From positions 1-37,506 of the forward strand of contig JAKSBK010000336.1 of the NCBI GenBank assembly GCA_022361155.1: DNA of 37,506 nucleotides. Reading direction: 5' to 3'. This stretch comes from Pseudomonadota bacterium. GTDB lineage: Bacteria > Myxococcota_A > Polyangia > Polyangiales > JAKSBK01. Every line of letters starts with the position of its first letter. Within the stretch, counting starts at the first letter, position 1. The notes beneath the pieces are model-generated. The model worked only from the letters and a program-made list of their open reading frames with translations, was not told the origin of the DNA and searched no databases. Shown piece by piece: positions 26,055 through 34,537 of this stretch. Made by a program: the position numbers and the translations under genes.

Positions 26055-27446
26055 ATGACCCGCAGCCGCGGCAGACTGGTCGTCGTAGCCAACCGTGGAC
26101 CCTACCGCATGGCCACGCAGGGCAGCGCCGTCCGGCTCATGCGGGCTGCAGGGGGTCTCGTCACGGCCTTGGACCCGGTGCTGCGCGATCACGGTGGTGT
26201 GTGGGTCAGCGGCGACGAGATCCAGATGAACGGGGCGGAACGCGGCCAGGTGGGCTACGATCTCGCACACGTCTCGATGACCGCCTCGCAACGGGAGGGT
26301 TTCTATCAGGGCGTATCCAACGCCGTGCTGTGGCCCACCCTCCACAGCTTCCCGCCCACCATCCGCATCGGAGAGGCGCCATGGCACGACTACGTGCATG
26401 CGAACGACATGTTCGCGCAAAGTATCTGCCACTCGAGCCGACCCGGCGACCTCGTATGGGTGCAGGACTACCACCTGATGCTCGTACCCGCGATACTGCG
26501 GCGCAGGCGGCCCCGTGCACGCATCGGCTGGTTCTGTCATGTGCCGTGGCCAGGGCCGGATCTGTTTGCGATGCTACCGTGGCGCGGCGAGATTCTCGAA
26601 GGGCTGCTGGGGGCGGACGTCATCGGCTTTCATTGCGACTCGTACGCGATGAACTTCCTGGCTTGTGCGGAGCGTGTCACGGATCTGCGCGTCGACCCGG
26701 CACGCATGACGGTGCGCGCGGGGCGACGCACGGTCAGGGTCACGGTTGCACCCATCGGTGTACCGGTGGACGACATCCAGACGCTGGCTTCGGGCCCCCG
26801 CGTGGCAGCGCACGTGGAACGCATTCACCACGCGTTGGGCAATCGCCGTATCGTGCTGGGCGTGGACCGGCTGGACTACACCAAGGGAATTCCCGAGCGC
26901 ATTCTCGCATACGAGCAGTTTCTTCGCTCCGACCGCTCCATTCGCAATCGCTATGTCTTCGTACAGGTGATGGTTCCCAGTCGGACGGATGTACGCGCAT
27001 ACGCGGAGCTCAAAGCCGAGATCGATCGACTGGTCGGCAGCGTGAACGGCCAGTACAGCTCCACCGGCAGGGTCGCTGTGCACTACCTGTACCGCAACCT
27101 CGATCAACACGCGCTCTACGCCCATTACATGGCCGCGGACGTGGCGTTCATCACACCCTTGCGGGACGGTATGAATCTCGTTGCCCAAGAGTACGTGGTT
27201 TGTCACATGAACTGCGATGGTGTGCTGGTTCTGAGCGAGTTTGCCGGGGCCGCGGACTACTTGACCGACGCGCTGACGGTCAATCCCCACGACATCGATG
27301 CGCTCGCAGGAGTGCTCAAGCGAGCGCTCAGCATGCCCCACGACGAGGTGCGGCAACGCATGACCAACCTTCGAAACGTCGTGCACAAGCTTGATGTGCA
27401 CCGCTGGGCCGACACCTTCCTGTCCAACATCGAGCGACCGCTCTAG
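26055..27446 (+). CDS. otsA: Trehalose-6-phosphate synthase
   Basis: 463 residues, typical for OtsA (GT20). Joins glucose from UDP-glucose to glucose-6-phosphate. Motifs: VVVANRGPYR at the N-terminus, VWVQDYHLMLVP, HVPWPGPDLF, the donor-binding GVDRLDYTKGIPERI, and TPLRDGMNLVAQEYV. Cytoplasmic. otsB follows after 38 bp, so the two trehalose steps are co-encoded; in desiccation-tolerant soil bacteria this serves osmoprotection or differentiation (inference). Confidence 0.96.
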   Translation: MTRSRGRLVVVANRGPYRMATQGSAVRLMRAAGGLVTALDPVLRDHGGVWVSGDEIQMNGAERGQVGYDLAHVSMTASQREGFYQGVSNAVLWPTLHSFPPTIRIGEAPWHDYVHANDMFAQSICHSSRPGDLVWVQDYHLMLVPAILRRRRPRARIGWFCHVPWPGPDLFAMLPWRGEILEGLLGADVIGFHCDSYAMNFLACAERVTDLRVDPARMTVRAGRRTVRVTVAPIGVPVDDIQTLASGPRVAAHVERIHHALGNRRIVLGVDRLDYTKGIPERILAYEQFLRSDRSIRNRYVFVQVMVPSRTDVRAYAELKAEIDRLVGSVNGQYSSTGRVAVHYLYRNLDQHALYAHYMAADVAFITPLRDGMNLVAQEYVVCHMNCDGVLVLSEFAGAADYLTDALTVNPHDIDALAGVLKRALSMPHDEVRQRMTNLRNVVHKLDVHRWADTFLSNIERPL

Positions 27447-27484
27447 GGGAGCTCCGGTCCGATCGGCGCTCTGGGTTCGTCAAA

Positions 27485-28294
27485 ATGCAGCCCACACCAG
27501 CACAATTGGCGCGCCAGGTGCTCTCGCTACCGAAGCCGATCCTGCTGGCGTTCGACGTGGACGGCACGTTGGCTCCTATTGTCTCCGATCCCCGCAGCTC
27601 GAGGGTACCCCCGGCCACGGTGAGCGCCTTGACACGGCTGGCGGCGGCAAAGGGGCTGCGGGTTGCGCTGGTCACCGGCCGTGACGCCGCATCCCTGGAC
27701 CGCGTCGTACGCATCCGCAGTGCCTGGCGTGCCGTGGAGCATGGTGCGCTCGTTATCCCGCCGAGAAGGGAGCCTCGGCGCCCGGAGCTTTCCAGCGACG
27801 CGCAGCGGCGCCTCGCCGGGTTTGCTTCGTGGGTGCACAGCGAGCTCGTTGGCAAAGGCGCGACCATCGAACGCAAGCCCCGCGCCCTTGCCGTGCATGT
27901 GCGCGACCTGGCGCAGTCGGCACCCGGCAAGGCAGATAGACTCCTGATGCGAGCGAGCTCGGCGGCCGCGCGCCAAGGCCTCTCCGTGCGTCACGGCCGC
28001 TGCGTGCTCGAGGCCGAAATCGCCCCCGGAGACAAGGGCCGTGCCCTGGCCGCCGTCGCGAGGCGCTGTCGCGCGCGCGGCGTGCTGTATGTGGGCGACG
28101 ACCTCACCGACCTGCCCGCGATCCGCCTGGCTGCCGCTCGAGGCGGTTTCGGCGTGTTCGTGCGTTCCGAGGAGCGGCCGCGCGCCCCAGGCGGCGCCAG
28201 TGCCTCGCTTTCAGGTACGTCCGAAGTGCATACACTGGTTGACCTTCTTTGCAGCACGATCGAAGAACGAGCCGTGCCGCGCAGCTCAAGATAA
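27485..28294 (+). CDS. otsB: Trehalose-6-phosphate phosphatase
   Basis: 269 residues. HAD-superfamily phosphatase: motif I AFDVDGTLAPI (nucleophile Asp), motif II VALVTGRD, conserved ERKPRALAVHVR, and motif IV YVGDDLTDLPA. Removes phosphate from trehalose-6-phosphate made by the preceding OtsA. It is followed after 44 bp by the convergent holA gene; I see no clear terminator in 28295-28338. Confidence 0.94.
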   Translation: MQPTPAQLARQVLSLPKPILLAFDVDGTLAPIVSDPRSSRVPPATVSALTRLAAAKGLRVALVTGRDAASLDRVVRIRSAWRAVEHGALVIPPRREPRRPELSSDAQRRLAGFASWVHSELVGKGATIERKPRALAVHVRDLAQSAPGKADRLLMRASSAAARQGLSVRHGRCVLEAEIAPGDKGRALAAVARRCRARGVLYVGDDLTDLPAIRLAAARGGFGVFVRSEERPRAPGGASASLSGTSEVHTLVDLLCSTIEERAVPRSSR

Positions 28295-28338
28295 CTCGTG
28301 TGTTTCGGCGAGGACCGGGCGCCGCTGGCGAGGCGCGA

Positions 28339-29328
28339 CTACTCGCACAACCTGAGCACGGCACCCTCGAGCACGGTGCTGGGCGCCTGCCGGGTGTTCT
28401 TGAGCTTCCGGTCGGTCTGCGCAAGCACGCAAAATGCGCGTCGCAGATCCGCGGCGCCGAAGCGCCGGCTCGCCTGAGCCAGCTCGCGAGCCTTGAAGGC
28501 AGGAGCACCCGCCTGCTGGGCTGCCTGCTGCGGCAACGCCCCCCCCCTCAGCGCGCTCCGCATGCGCGCGAGCATCCGAAACTGGCGGGCCAAGAGCGCC
28601 AAGATGCGCAGCGCCGGCTCGCGATCGGCAAGCAGGGAAGCGACCGATCGCAGCGCCGTTGCTGCGTCTCGCTGGCTCACCGCGTCAACGAGGGTCCAGA
28701 CCGATTCCACGCGCAGGTGCGACACGCACTGCTGCACCGCCTCCACGCCGACGCTCGCTCGAGGGCCCACGAACAGCGACAACCTCTCGATGGCGTCGTC
28801 GATCCCCGCCAGATCGTTGCCGGTGGCTTCGAGCAGCGCGGCGGCAGCCTCCGGCGAAAGCTGGTGCCCCCGGGCCGCGGCTTCGCTGCGTGCAAAAGCG
28901 GAAAGCTGTCCCGGCCGCAGGGGTGCCACGTCGACCCACAACCCGAGCTTCTTGGCTGCCCGGCTGAGCCGCGTGCCCCCGTGCAGCTTCTCAGCGGTCA
29001 GCACCAGGCACGTGGTCGGGCTTGGCTCCTTGAAGTACGCGACCAGGGGTTCGAGCTTCGCCGTGTCCGCGGACTCCAGGCCGCGGACGAGCACGAACCG
29101 CCTGCTGCTCATCATGGGCAGCGTGCGGGCTGCCTCCACGATCTGCGTTGCCGTAGATGCCTGGGCGTCGAAACGGTCTTCGTTCAAGCCCGCGAGGCCT
29201 TCGCCCAACACGGCCTTGCGCAGCCTCGCTACCGCCCGCTCTATCAGGAAGCGCTCGGTCCCAACCAACAGGTGAACCGCGCCAGCCTCACCCGAGGAGG
29301 CGCGCCGCAGGAGCTCTTCGATCGTCAT
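28339..29328 (-). CDS. holA: DNA polymerase III delta subunit
   Basis: 329 residues from ATG 29328 (a GTG at 29337 is possible). Clamp-loader subunit that opens the beta clamp. Recognised by an N-terminal RecA-like fold without a P-loop (AVHLLVGTERFLIERAVARL, RRFVLVRG), a middle region FARSEAAARGHQLSPEAAAALLEATGNDLAGIDDAIERL, and a C-terminal helical domain (ALRILALLARQFRMLARM, KARELAQASRRF), all typical of HolA. It diverges from the ClpA-like gene with a 140-bp gap. Confidence 0.93.
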   Translation of the reverse strand: MTIEELLRRASSGEAGAVHLLVGTERFLIERAVARLRKAVLGEGLAGLNEDRFDAQASTATQIVEAARTLPMMSSRRFVLVRGLESADTAKLEPLVAYFKEPSPTTCLVLTAEKLHGGTRLSRAAKKLGLWVDVAPLRPGQLSAFARSEAAARGHQLSPEAAAALLEATGNDLAGIDDAIERLSLFVGPRASVGVEAVQQCVSHLRVESVWTLVDAVSQRDAATALRSVASLLADREPALRILALLARQFRMLARMRSALRGGALPQQAAQQAGAPAFKARELAQASRRFGAADLRRAFCVLAQTDRKLKNTRQAPSTVLEGAVLRLCE

Positions 29329-29468
29329 GGCCGGCACTGGCAGTGCCTAGAGCTTGGCGGGTGCCGCGGGCGGCCGCAATGGCTCAAGGCGGGTCCCACG
29401 CTTCCGGGGGTGCAGAAAACTTGGCCGCCCGCAGCCGAGGCGGTATCCGAGGAATGTGAGGACGGGCC

Positions 29469-31952
29469 ATGGCCGGTAAACTGTCCAGCTTGTTGGCGAA
29501 GGCCAGGCGCGAGGCTCAGCTCAGGGGCCAGCGGGTCTCGACGGCTCATGTGCTATTGTCCCTTTGGCAGCACGATGCCACCGCCTGCGCACTGCTGTCG
29601 CGACGCGGTGTCAGCGAAATCGAGCTGTTGCAGACGTTGCGCTCGATGCAGGAGGAACCCGAGAGCGCGATCGAGCTGGTCGTGGAGCGCGCTCACAAGT
29701 TGGCGGCGTCGCACAGTACTGTGCCCGGCGCCGCCCACCTGCTGGCAGCGCTAGCCCGAGAACCACGCTCGGCAGCCCGCCGCTGCCTGGATCGTCTTGG
29801 GTGTGAGGCCGCTGCGTTGAGAGAAGAAGTCCTGTCGCGTTTGGCACGGCCGGACCCTGCGGGTCCGAGCGACGCAACGGCGACACCCAAGCCGCGAGCC
29901 CGCCGCCGACTGCACGGATCGGGGGCGAGCCAAGGCCGCACGATCCCCCCCCGCCAGCGCGTGCTGCCTCTGCCCAAGCCTCGCCGACCGAGCTCCGGCG
30001 AGCGCCCCCTCCGGACCGAGGACCGCCCCACCCCGGCATCGGGCGCAATGGCGGCACGATCCGCCAGGCAGCGCGCTCCAGTCGGACGCGGTTCGGAAGC
30101 AGCCCAACGCGGTTCGGAAGCGGCACCACGCGAGCCTTTCGAGCTTGACCCCGACGAATTCCCGGCGCTCAGCGCGTTGGGGCGGAATCTAAGCGCCCTG
30201 GCCGCCGCTGGGCAGATCGATCCTGTGATAGGTCGGGACGCGGAGGTGGAGCAGCTGCTCGACGTCTTGGCTCGCCGCAGGTCGAACAACCCGCTGCTGG
30301 TAGGACCTCCGGGCGTTGGCAAGACCGCGATCGTGGAGGGGCTGGCCCTAAAGCTCGCCACCCGGGCGGCGGGCACGGCCGGATTGAACGAAACGCGCAT
30401 CGTCGAGTTGTCGGCCGGCGCGTTGGTGGCTGGTTCGGGGGTGCGGGGAGCGCTCGCCGAGCGGCTTGCGTCCATCAAGGCCGAGGCCGCAAAGGGAGCA
30501 GGCCGTTTGTGGCTGTTTCTGGACGAAATCCACGCCCTGATCGGGGCGCCCGCGGGTCCGGACGACGTGGCCAACGAGCTCAAGTCGGCGCTGGCACGCG
30601 GGAGCATGCCCTGCATCGGGGCCACGACCGAAACCGAGTATCGGCGCATCTTTGAACGCGACGCCGCGCTGGCGCGTCGCTTCACCCGCATCGACATAGC
30701 CGAGCCCAGCGCCGCGGACGCCGAGCGGATCTTGACGGGGCTGGCTCAAAGGTACGAATCGCACCACGGCGTTCGGTACGCTCCCGGGGCTCTGGCTGCC
30801 GCGGTGCAGCTGTCCGTGCGCTATCTGCAGGGCCGGCAGCTGCCTGACAAGGCGATCGGGGTGATGGATCAGGCGGCGGCGCGCGTGCGACGCAGGGGTG
30901 GCAAGACCGTGGAGCTGGCCTCCGTGGCCCGAGTCATCGCCGAGCAGGCCAAGGTGCCCGTCGAGCGTCTCCTCATGCAGGACACGGACAAGCTCATGAG
31001 CCTCGAAGCGGAGCTCGGCGCACGGGTCGTCGGTCAGGCGCGTGCCGTGGCTGCCGTGGCCGCCACCCTGCGCAAGACGGCGGCGGGATTTTGTGGCGGT
31101 AAGCCTCTGGCGACTTTTCTGTTCCTGGGCCCCACCGGTGTGGGCAAGACGGCTCTGGCAAAGGCCGTGAGCGAGGCGATCTTCCCGGCCGGTCGCATGA
31201 CGCGCCTCGACATGAGCGAATACAGCGAGGCACATGCGGTGGCGCGCCTGCTGGGTGCGCCTCCCGGCTACGTCGGGCATGAGGATGGCGGGCTGTTGAC
31301 CGAGGCCGTGCGCATGAGCCCCTACCAGCTGGTTCTTTTCGATGAGATCGAAAAGGCCCATCCCGAGGTGCTGCTCTCGCTGCTGGCCCTCCTCGACGAA
31401 GGCTCGCTGACCGATTCGCGCGGCCGGAAGGTGGATTTCAGCCATACCGTCATCGTCATGACCTCGAATCTGGGCAGCAAGAGCGCCGCGACGCCTGCTC
31501 GCATCGGCTTCGGTGCACCGCGGCGCGATGACGATGATCCCGGCAGCGGCCGCGTTGCCGGCAGCCGGGACGCGCTGGCCGGGGTGCGCGCTGCGCTGCC
31601 GCCCGAGTTATGGAACCGGATCGACGAACCTCTTTGGTTCGAGCCGCTGGGGCGCGAGCAGGTGGCCGCGATTGCCGGGCGCCTGGTGCGTCGGGCCTGC
31701 GACGTGGCGCTCAAGAAGCACGGAGTGACCGTCCGCGTCGAGGCATCCGCCATCGACGCGTTGATGCGTTGCGGCGGCTTCGATCCCGAGCTTGGTGCCC
31801 GACCGATGCGCCGGACGGTCGGCCGTCTGATCGAGGCGCCCCTCGCGGCGCGGATCCTCGAAGGTCAGCTGGGGCGCGGGGACCAGGTGCTAATCAGCGC
31901 CGAGGGCGGCCGATTGCAGCTGAATGTTACCCGCGGCAGCGAGCGCAGCTGA
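29469..31952 (+). CDS. ClpA-like AAA+ protease ATP-binding subunit
   Basis: 827 residues. N domain (about 1-115, Clp repeat type: STAHVLLSLWQHD and PGAAHLLAALAREP), then an unusually long Arg/Pro/Ser-rich linker (about 125-225). D1 AAA domain: GPPGVGKT, LFLDEIHALIGA. No ClpB/ClpC middle coiled coil, so ClpA-type. D2 AAA domain: GPTGVGKT, PGYVGHEDGG, VLFDEIEKAHPEV, and ARPMRRTV at the end. After VMTSNLGS the loop ARIGFG carries an IGF tripeptide where ClpA/ClpX dock on ClpP. It probably unfolds proteins for ClpP; neither ClpP nor ClpS is in the window. The linker has a small DNA duplication (GGTTCGGAAGC twice near 30090-30120). Its last 63 bp overlap the amidase gene. Confidence 0.92.
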   Translation: MAGKLSSLLAKARREAQLRGQRVSTAHVLLSLWQHDATACALLSRRGVSEIELLQTLRSMQEEPESAIELVVERAHKLAASHSTVPGAAHLLAALAREPRSAARRCLDRLGCEAAALREEVLSRLARPDPAGPSDATATPKPRARRRLHGSGASQGRTIPPRQRVLPLPKPRRPSSGERPLRTEDRPTPASGAMAARSARQRAPVGRGSEAAQRGSEAAPREPFELDPDEFPALSALGRNLSALAAAGQIDPVIGRDAEVEQLLDVLARRRSNNPLLVGPPGVGKTAIVEGLALKLATRAAGTAGLNETRIVELSAGALVAGSGVRGALAERLASIKAEAAKGAGRLWLFLDEIHALIGAPAGPDDVANELKSALARGSMPCIGATTETEYRRIFERDAALARRFTRIDIAEPSAADAERILTGLAQRYESHHGVRYAPGALAAAVQLSVRYLQGRQLPDKAIGVMDQAAARVRRRGGKTVELASVARVIAEQAKVPVERLLMQDTDKLMSLEAELGARVVGQARAVAAVAATLRKTAAGFCGGKPLATFLFLGPTGVGKTALAKAVSEAIFPAGRMTRLDMSEYSEAHAVARLLGAPPGYVGHEDGGLLTEAVRMSPYQLVLFDEIEKAHPEVLLSLLALLDEGSLTDSRGRKVDFSHTVIVMTSNLGSKSAATPARIGFGAPRRDDDDPGSGRVAGSRDALAGVRAALPPELWNRIDEPLWFEPLGREQVAAIAGRLVRRACDVALKKHGVTVRVEASAIDALMRCGGFDPELGARPMRRTVGRLIEAPLAARILEGQLGRGDQVLISAEGGRLQLNVTRGSERS

Positions 31953-33620
31953 GGGCTGTATCAGGCGTTGGTAGTCCCCAGGCACCCGCCGTTCTACCTG
32001 TTGTTCGGCGGCGCAGGCGATCCGCAACAGCAGCGCTTCGTTCCAGTGTCGGGCCATCGCCTGCATTCCGATGGGGAGCCCTGCTTCAGTGTATCCAGCG
32101 GGGAAGCTGATGGCGGGCAAACCCGCGAGGTTGGCCGGCACCACGAAGCGCATGATTTCCGTCACGCTTCCCATATCAGACCAGCCCGTGGGAGTCGCGC
32201 CGCGCCGGATAACCGGTGCAGTCACTGCGGTCGTGGGCGTGATCACCGCGTCCACCTGCTCGAAGATCGCGGCGAAGGTGCGCATGGCGAGCGTGCGCAC
32301 CTGCTGTGCCCGAATGTAGTCACGGGCGCCGAAGGATCGCCCCAGTGCGAGATTCACCTGGACCGCAGGAGCGTGCGATCGGAACGATCCGGCGTGCGGC
32401 TGCATGGCCGCGGCGATCTCCGACAGAATGGTGATCCCGTGCGCAATGCGCATCAGATCGAGGCCTGGAATCTCGATGACCTGCACTGTGGCGCCTGAAG
32501 CCTCGAACCCGGCAACGAGCTCGTCGCAGCGCGTGACGATTTCCGTCTCCGCATGCTCGAACCAAGGCCGGAATACGCCTAGACGCACGCCGCGCAGATC
32601 GCCGTCTGCGTGGTGCCCCAGCGCGACGGGCGGTTGAGCCAGGGTGGTCGGATCAAGCTCGTCGGGGCCCGCTGCGATCCGATAGGCGAGGGCCACGTCC
32701 TGCACGGTCGCCCCGATGGGGCCCACGTGAGCCAGGCTCCAGCAAAGGGGCGCTGCGCCGTGCTCGCTGAAGCGGCCGTAGGTTGCCTTCAGGCCCACGA
32801 CTCCGCACATGGCGGCGGGCACGCGAATCGAGCCTCCGCCGTCGGCACCGATCGCCAGGGGACACAGGCCGGCAGCTACTGCGGCCGCCGGACCGCTCGA
32901 GCTCCCGCCCGCCTGGCGGGCCCGGTTGTACGGATTGCGAACCGTGCCGTGGTGCATGTTGTGGCTTTCGGGGCTCACCCCGATCTCGTACATATTGGCC
33001 TTGCCAACCAGCAGAGCGCCCGCCTCACGCAGGCGTGCCACCACGGTCGCGTCTTGGGAGGCTGGCTCCCGGCCCAGGAACGCGGTCCCCACGCTGGTCG
33101 GGTAACCCGCCACGTGCAGCTCGTCCTTGATGACCACCGGCACGCCGTCGAGCGGCCCCCTGGCGCCACCATTGCGGTAGCGTGCGGCCGCGTCACGGGC
33201 TTGTGCGCGCAGGTCTTGCGGGTCGTGGGCCAACATGACCCGAAGCGGGGGGCTGGCGCTGGCGTCGGCAGCGATCGCCTGCAGCAGCGACTCGGCTACC
33301 TCCTGTGGACTCGCACGGCCTTCGGTGTACGCGCGCACGAAGTCACGAGCCGACAGCACATCTGATACGCTCGACGCTGGCGAGGCATCGCTTGCTCCCT
33401 CGTGCATGTCGCGCTCCCCCTCGCGGGGCCGCACCAGCGGCATAAACGTCGGTGGGACATCGAGCTGTGCGCCCTGCAGCTTTGGGACTCCTGCCGCCGC
33501 CAGCAGCTGCTTGATGATCGGCTCGCCGGTGACACGTGACGTCGCCAGTCGTGCAAACGCCCTCAACGCTGGGCCGGACAAGACCGGAAGCCGCAGTCGT
33601 GTTAGGTCGTAGCTGCCCAC
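31890..33620 (-). CDS. Amidase-signature family hydrolase
   Basis: 576 residues from a GTG. The Ser-cisSer-Lys triad can be placed: Lys165 in VVIKDELHVAG, cis-Ser240 in GGSSSG, nucleophile Ser264 in GADGGGSIRVPA. The spacings (24 and 99 residues) equal those of fatty acid amide hydrolase. Residues 1-90 are an extra N-terminal segment not part of the amidase core (LRAFARLATSRVTGEPIIKQLL). No GatB/GatC neighbours, so not the tRNA amidotransferase subunit; substrate unknown. The 3' end overlaps the ClpA-like gene. Confidence 0.92.
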   Translation of the reverse strand: MGSYDLTRLRLPVLSGPALRAFARLATSRVTGEPIIKQLLAAAGVPKLQGAQLDVPPTFMPLVRPREGERDMHEGASDASPASSVSDVLSARDFVRAYTEGRASPQEVAESLLQAIAADASASPPLRVMLAHDPQDLRAQARDAAARYRNGGARGPLDGVPVVIKDELHVAGYPTSVGTAFLGREPASQDATVVARLREAGALLVGKANMYEIGVSPESHNMHHGTVRNPYNRARQAGGSSSGPAAAVAAGLCPLAIGADGGGSIRVPAAMCGVVGLKATYGRFSEHGAAPLCWSLAHVGPIGATVQDVALAYRIAAGPDELDPTTLAQPPVALGHHADGDLRGVRLGVFRPWFEHAETEIVTRCDELVAGFEASGATVQVIEIPGLDLMRIAHGITILSEIAAAMQPHAGSFRSHAPAVQVNLALGRSFGARDYIRAQQVRTLAMRTFAAIFEQVDAVITPTTAVTAPVIRRGATPTGWSDMGSVTEIMRFVVPANLAGLPAISFPAGYTEAGLPIGMQAMARHWNEALLLRIACAAEQQVERRVPGDYQRLIQPSAALAAAGNIQLQSAALGAD

Positions 33621-33703
33621 GGCTCCTGTCTAGCCGAATGCCGCCTTCTCCGCCATGTGTCCGGCGTGGCACCTCAGAGCGAACGCCCTAGCAGGCCATG
33701 CGA

Positions 33704-33848
33704 AGGACCGGCCACACAATAACCTGTGCAGATCGCAGGGGACCGGGAGTCGCTAGCAAGGCGCGACGACGAGGAATTTCGAGGAGGGGCAACACAGCCA
33801 GCGGCGTTTGGAGCCTGGGAGTGGGCAGGTTATTTTGTGGCGGGTCCT
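33704..33848. mobile_element. MITE-like inverted-repeat element, copy B
   Basis: 145-bp non-coding unit with 23-bp terminal inverted repeats (33704-33726 and 33826-33848, two mismatches between arms). The interior aligns to the reverse complement of copy A along its length (shared GCGACGACGAGG, TTTCGAGGAGG, GCCAGCGGCGTTT) but is 13 bp shorter. It ends 11 bp before the ATG at 33860. Both full copies are followed on the right by AAC. It occupies most of the 239-bp gap 33621-33859. Confidence 0.8.
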
Positions 33849-33859
33849 AACTTGCCGCT

Positions 33860-34522
33860 ATGCTAGCTTCGCACGAGAATGCAATGCCAGTGGGACCGAA
33901 GGCCAATCTGGGTTGGTCCGCGTTCGCGACGGTTGCCGTGGCGGCGTGCTTGCTTGTTCAGGACTTGGTACCGGTGCGAGCGCAGACGGTGCGCCCGTCA
34001 GCACAGCACCGGGTGGCAGCCGCCAGAGCATACGACCGCGGAACCGCCCTGTATCTCGCCGGGGAGTACGCTGGCGCGGCTCAATGGTTCGAGACGGCCG
34101 ATCGCATGGCGCCGGCCGCTCCGGCCCTGCTGCAAGCGATACGGGCGCACCAGCGAGCTGGCAACGCGCTGAGGGCTGCCAGCTTGTCGCTCCGGTTGCT
34201 GTACGAGTATCCGAAGGAAAGAAAGGTGGCGCGCTACGCGAGGAGCATCCTAGCCAAGACGCGCGGCCAGTTCCTGCGGGTGGAGGCCAGGTGCGTAGGG
34301 GCATGGCTTCTCATCAATCCCGAGCAGAACGTGCTCGCGCGGGAGGATTGCACCATCGAGCTGGACGGGATACTGCAGGAGCACCCTTCGTTTTTCGTTG
34401 CGCCCGGCGCTACGCATCGCATCGTAGCGCACTTCAGGACGGGAGACGTGGCCAAGGCCGTGTCCGGCAAGAAGGGTGATTCGATCGTGGTCGAGTTCCG
34501 CGTGCCGCTCAAGAAGCCCTAG
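33860..34522 (+). CDS. Secreted TPR-like protein
   Basis: 220 residues (an ATG at 33884 would give 212). Signal peptide: FATVAVAACLLVQDLVPVRA, then QTV. Residues about 50-135 are helical and TPR-like (AYDRGTALYLAGEYAGAAQWFETADRMAP). The C-terminal ~85 residues are a beta-rich region with two cysteines (ARCVGAWLLINPE, REDCTIELDG), somewhat like a PEGA-type carrier domain but not recognised with confidence. No ribosome site precedes the first ATG because the inverted-repeat element ends 11 bp upstream. The stop is 15 bp from that of the convergent TonB-like lipoprotein gene. Confidence 0.72.
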   Translation: MLASHENAMPVGPKANLGWSAFATVAVAACLLVQDLVPVRAQTVRPSAQHRVAAARAYDRGTALYLAGEYAGAAQWFETADRMAPAAPALLQAIRAHQRAGNALRAASLSLRLLYEYPKERKVARYARSILAKTRGQFLRVEARCVGAWLLINPEQNVLAREDCTIELDGILQEHPSFFVAPGATHRIVAHFRTGDVAKAVSGKKGDSIVVEFRVPLKKP

Positions 34523-34537
34523 GAACAGGTAGTCTCG

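Noticed and set aside
31890-33620. GatA subunit of Asp/Glu-tRNA amidotransferase
   Set aside because: The amidase triad fits, but there is no gatB or gatC nearby and the N-terminal 90-residue extension is not typical of GatA.
33808-34479. 223-codon plus-strand frame overlapping the secreted TPR gene
   Set aside because: Starts inside the inverted-repeat element, has no signal peptide or domain, and is a shifted reading of the TPR gene.
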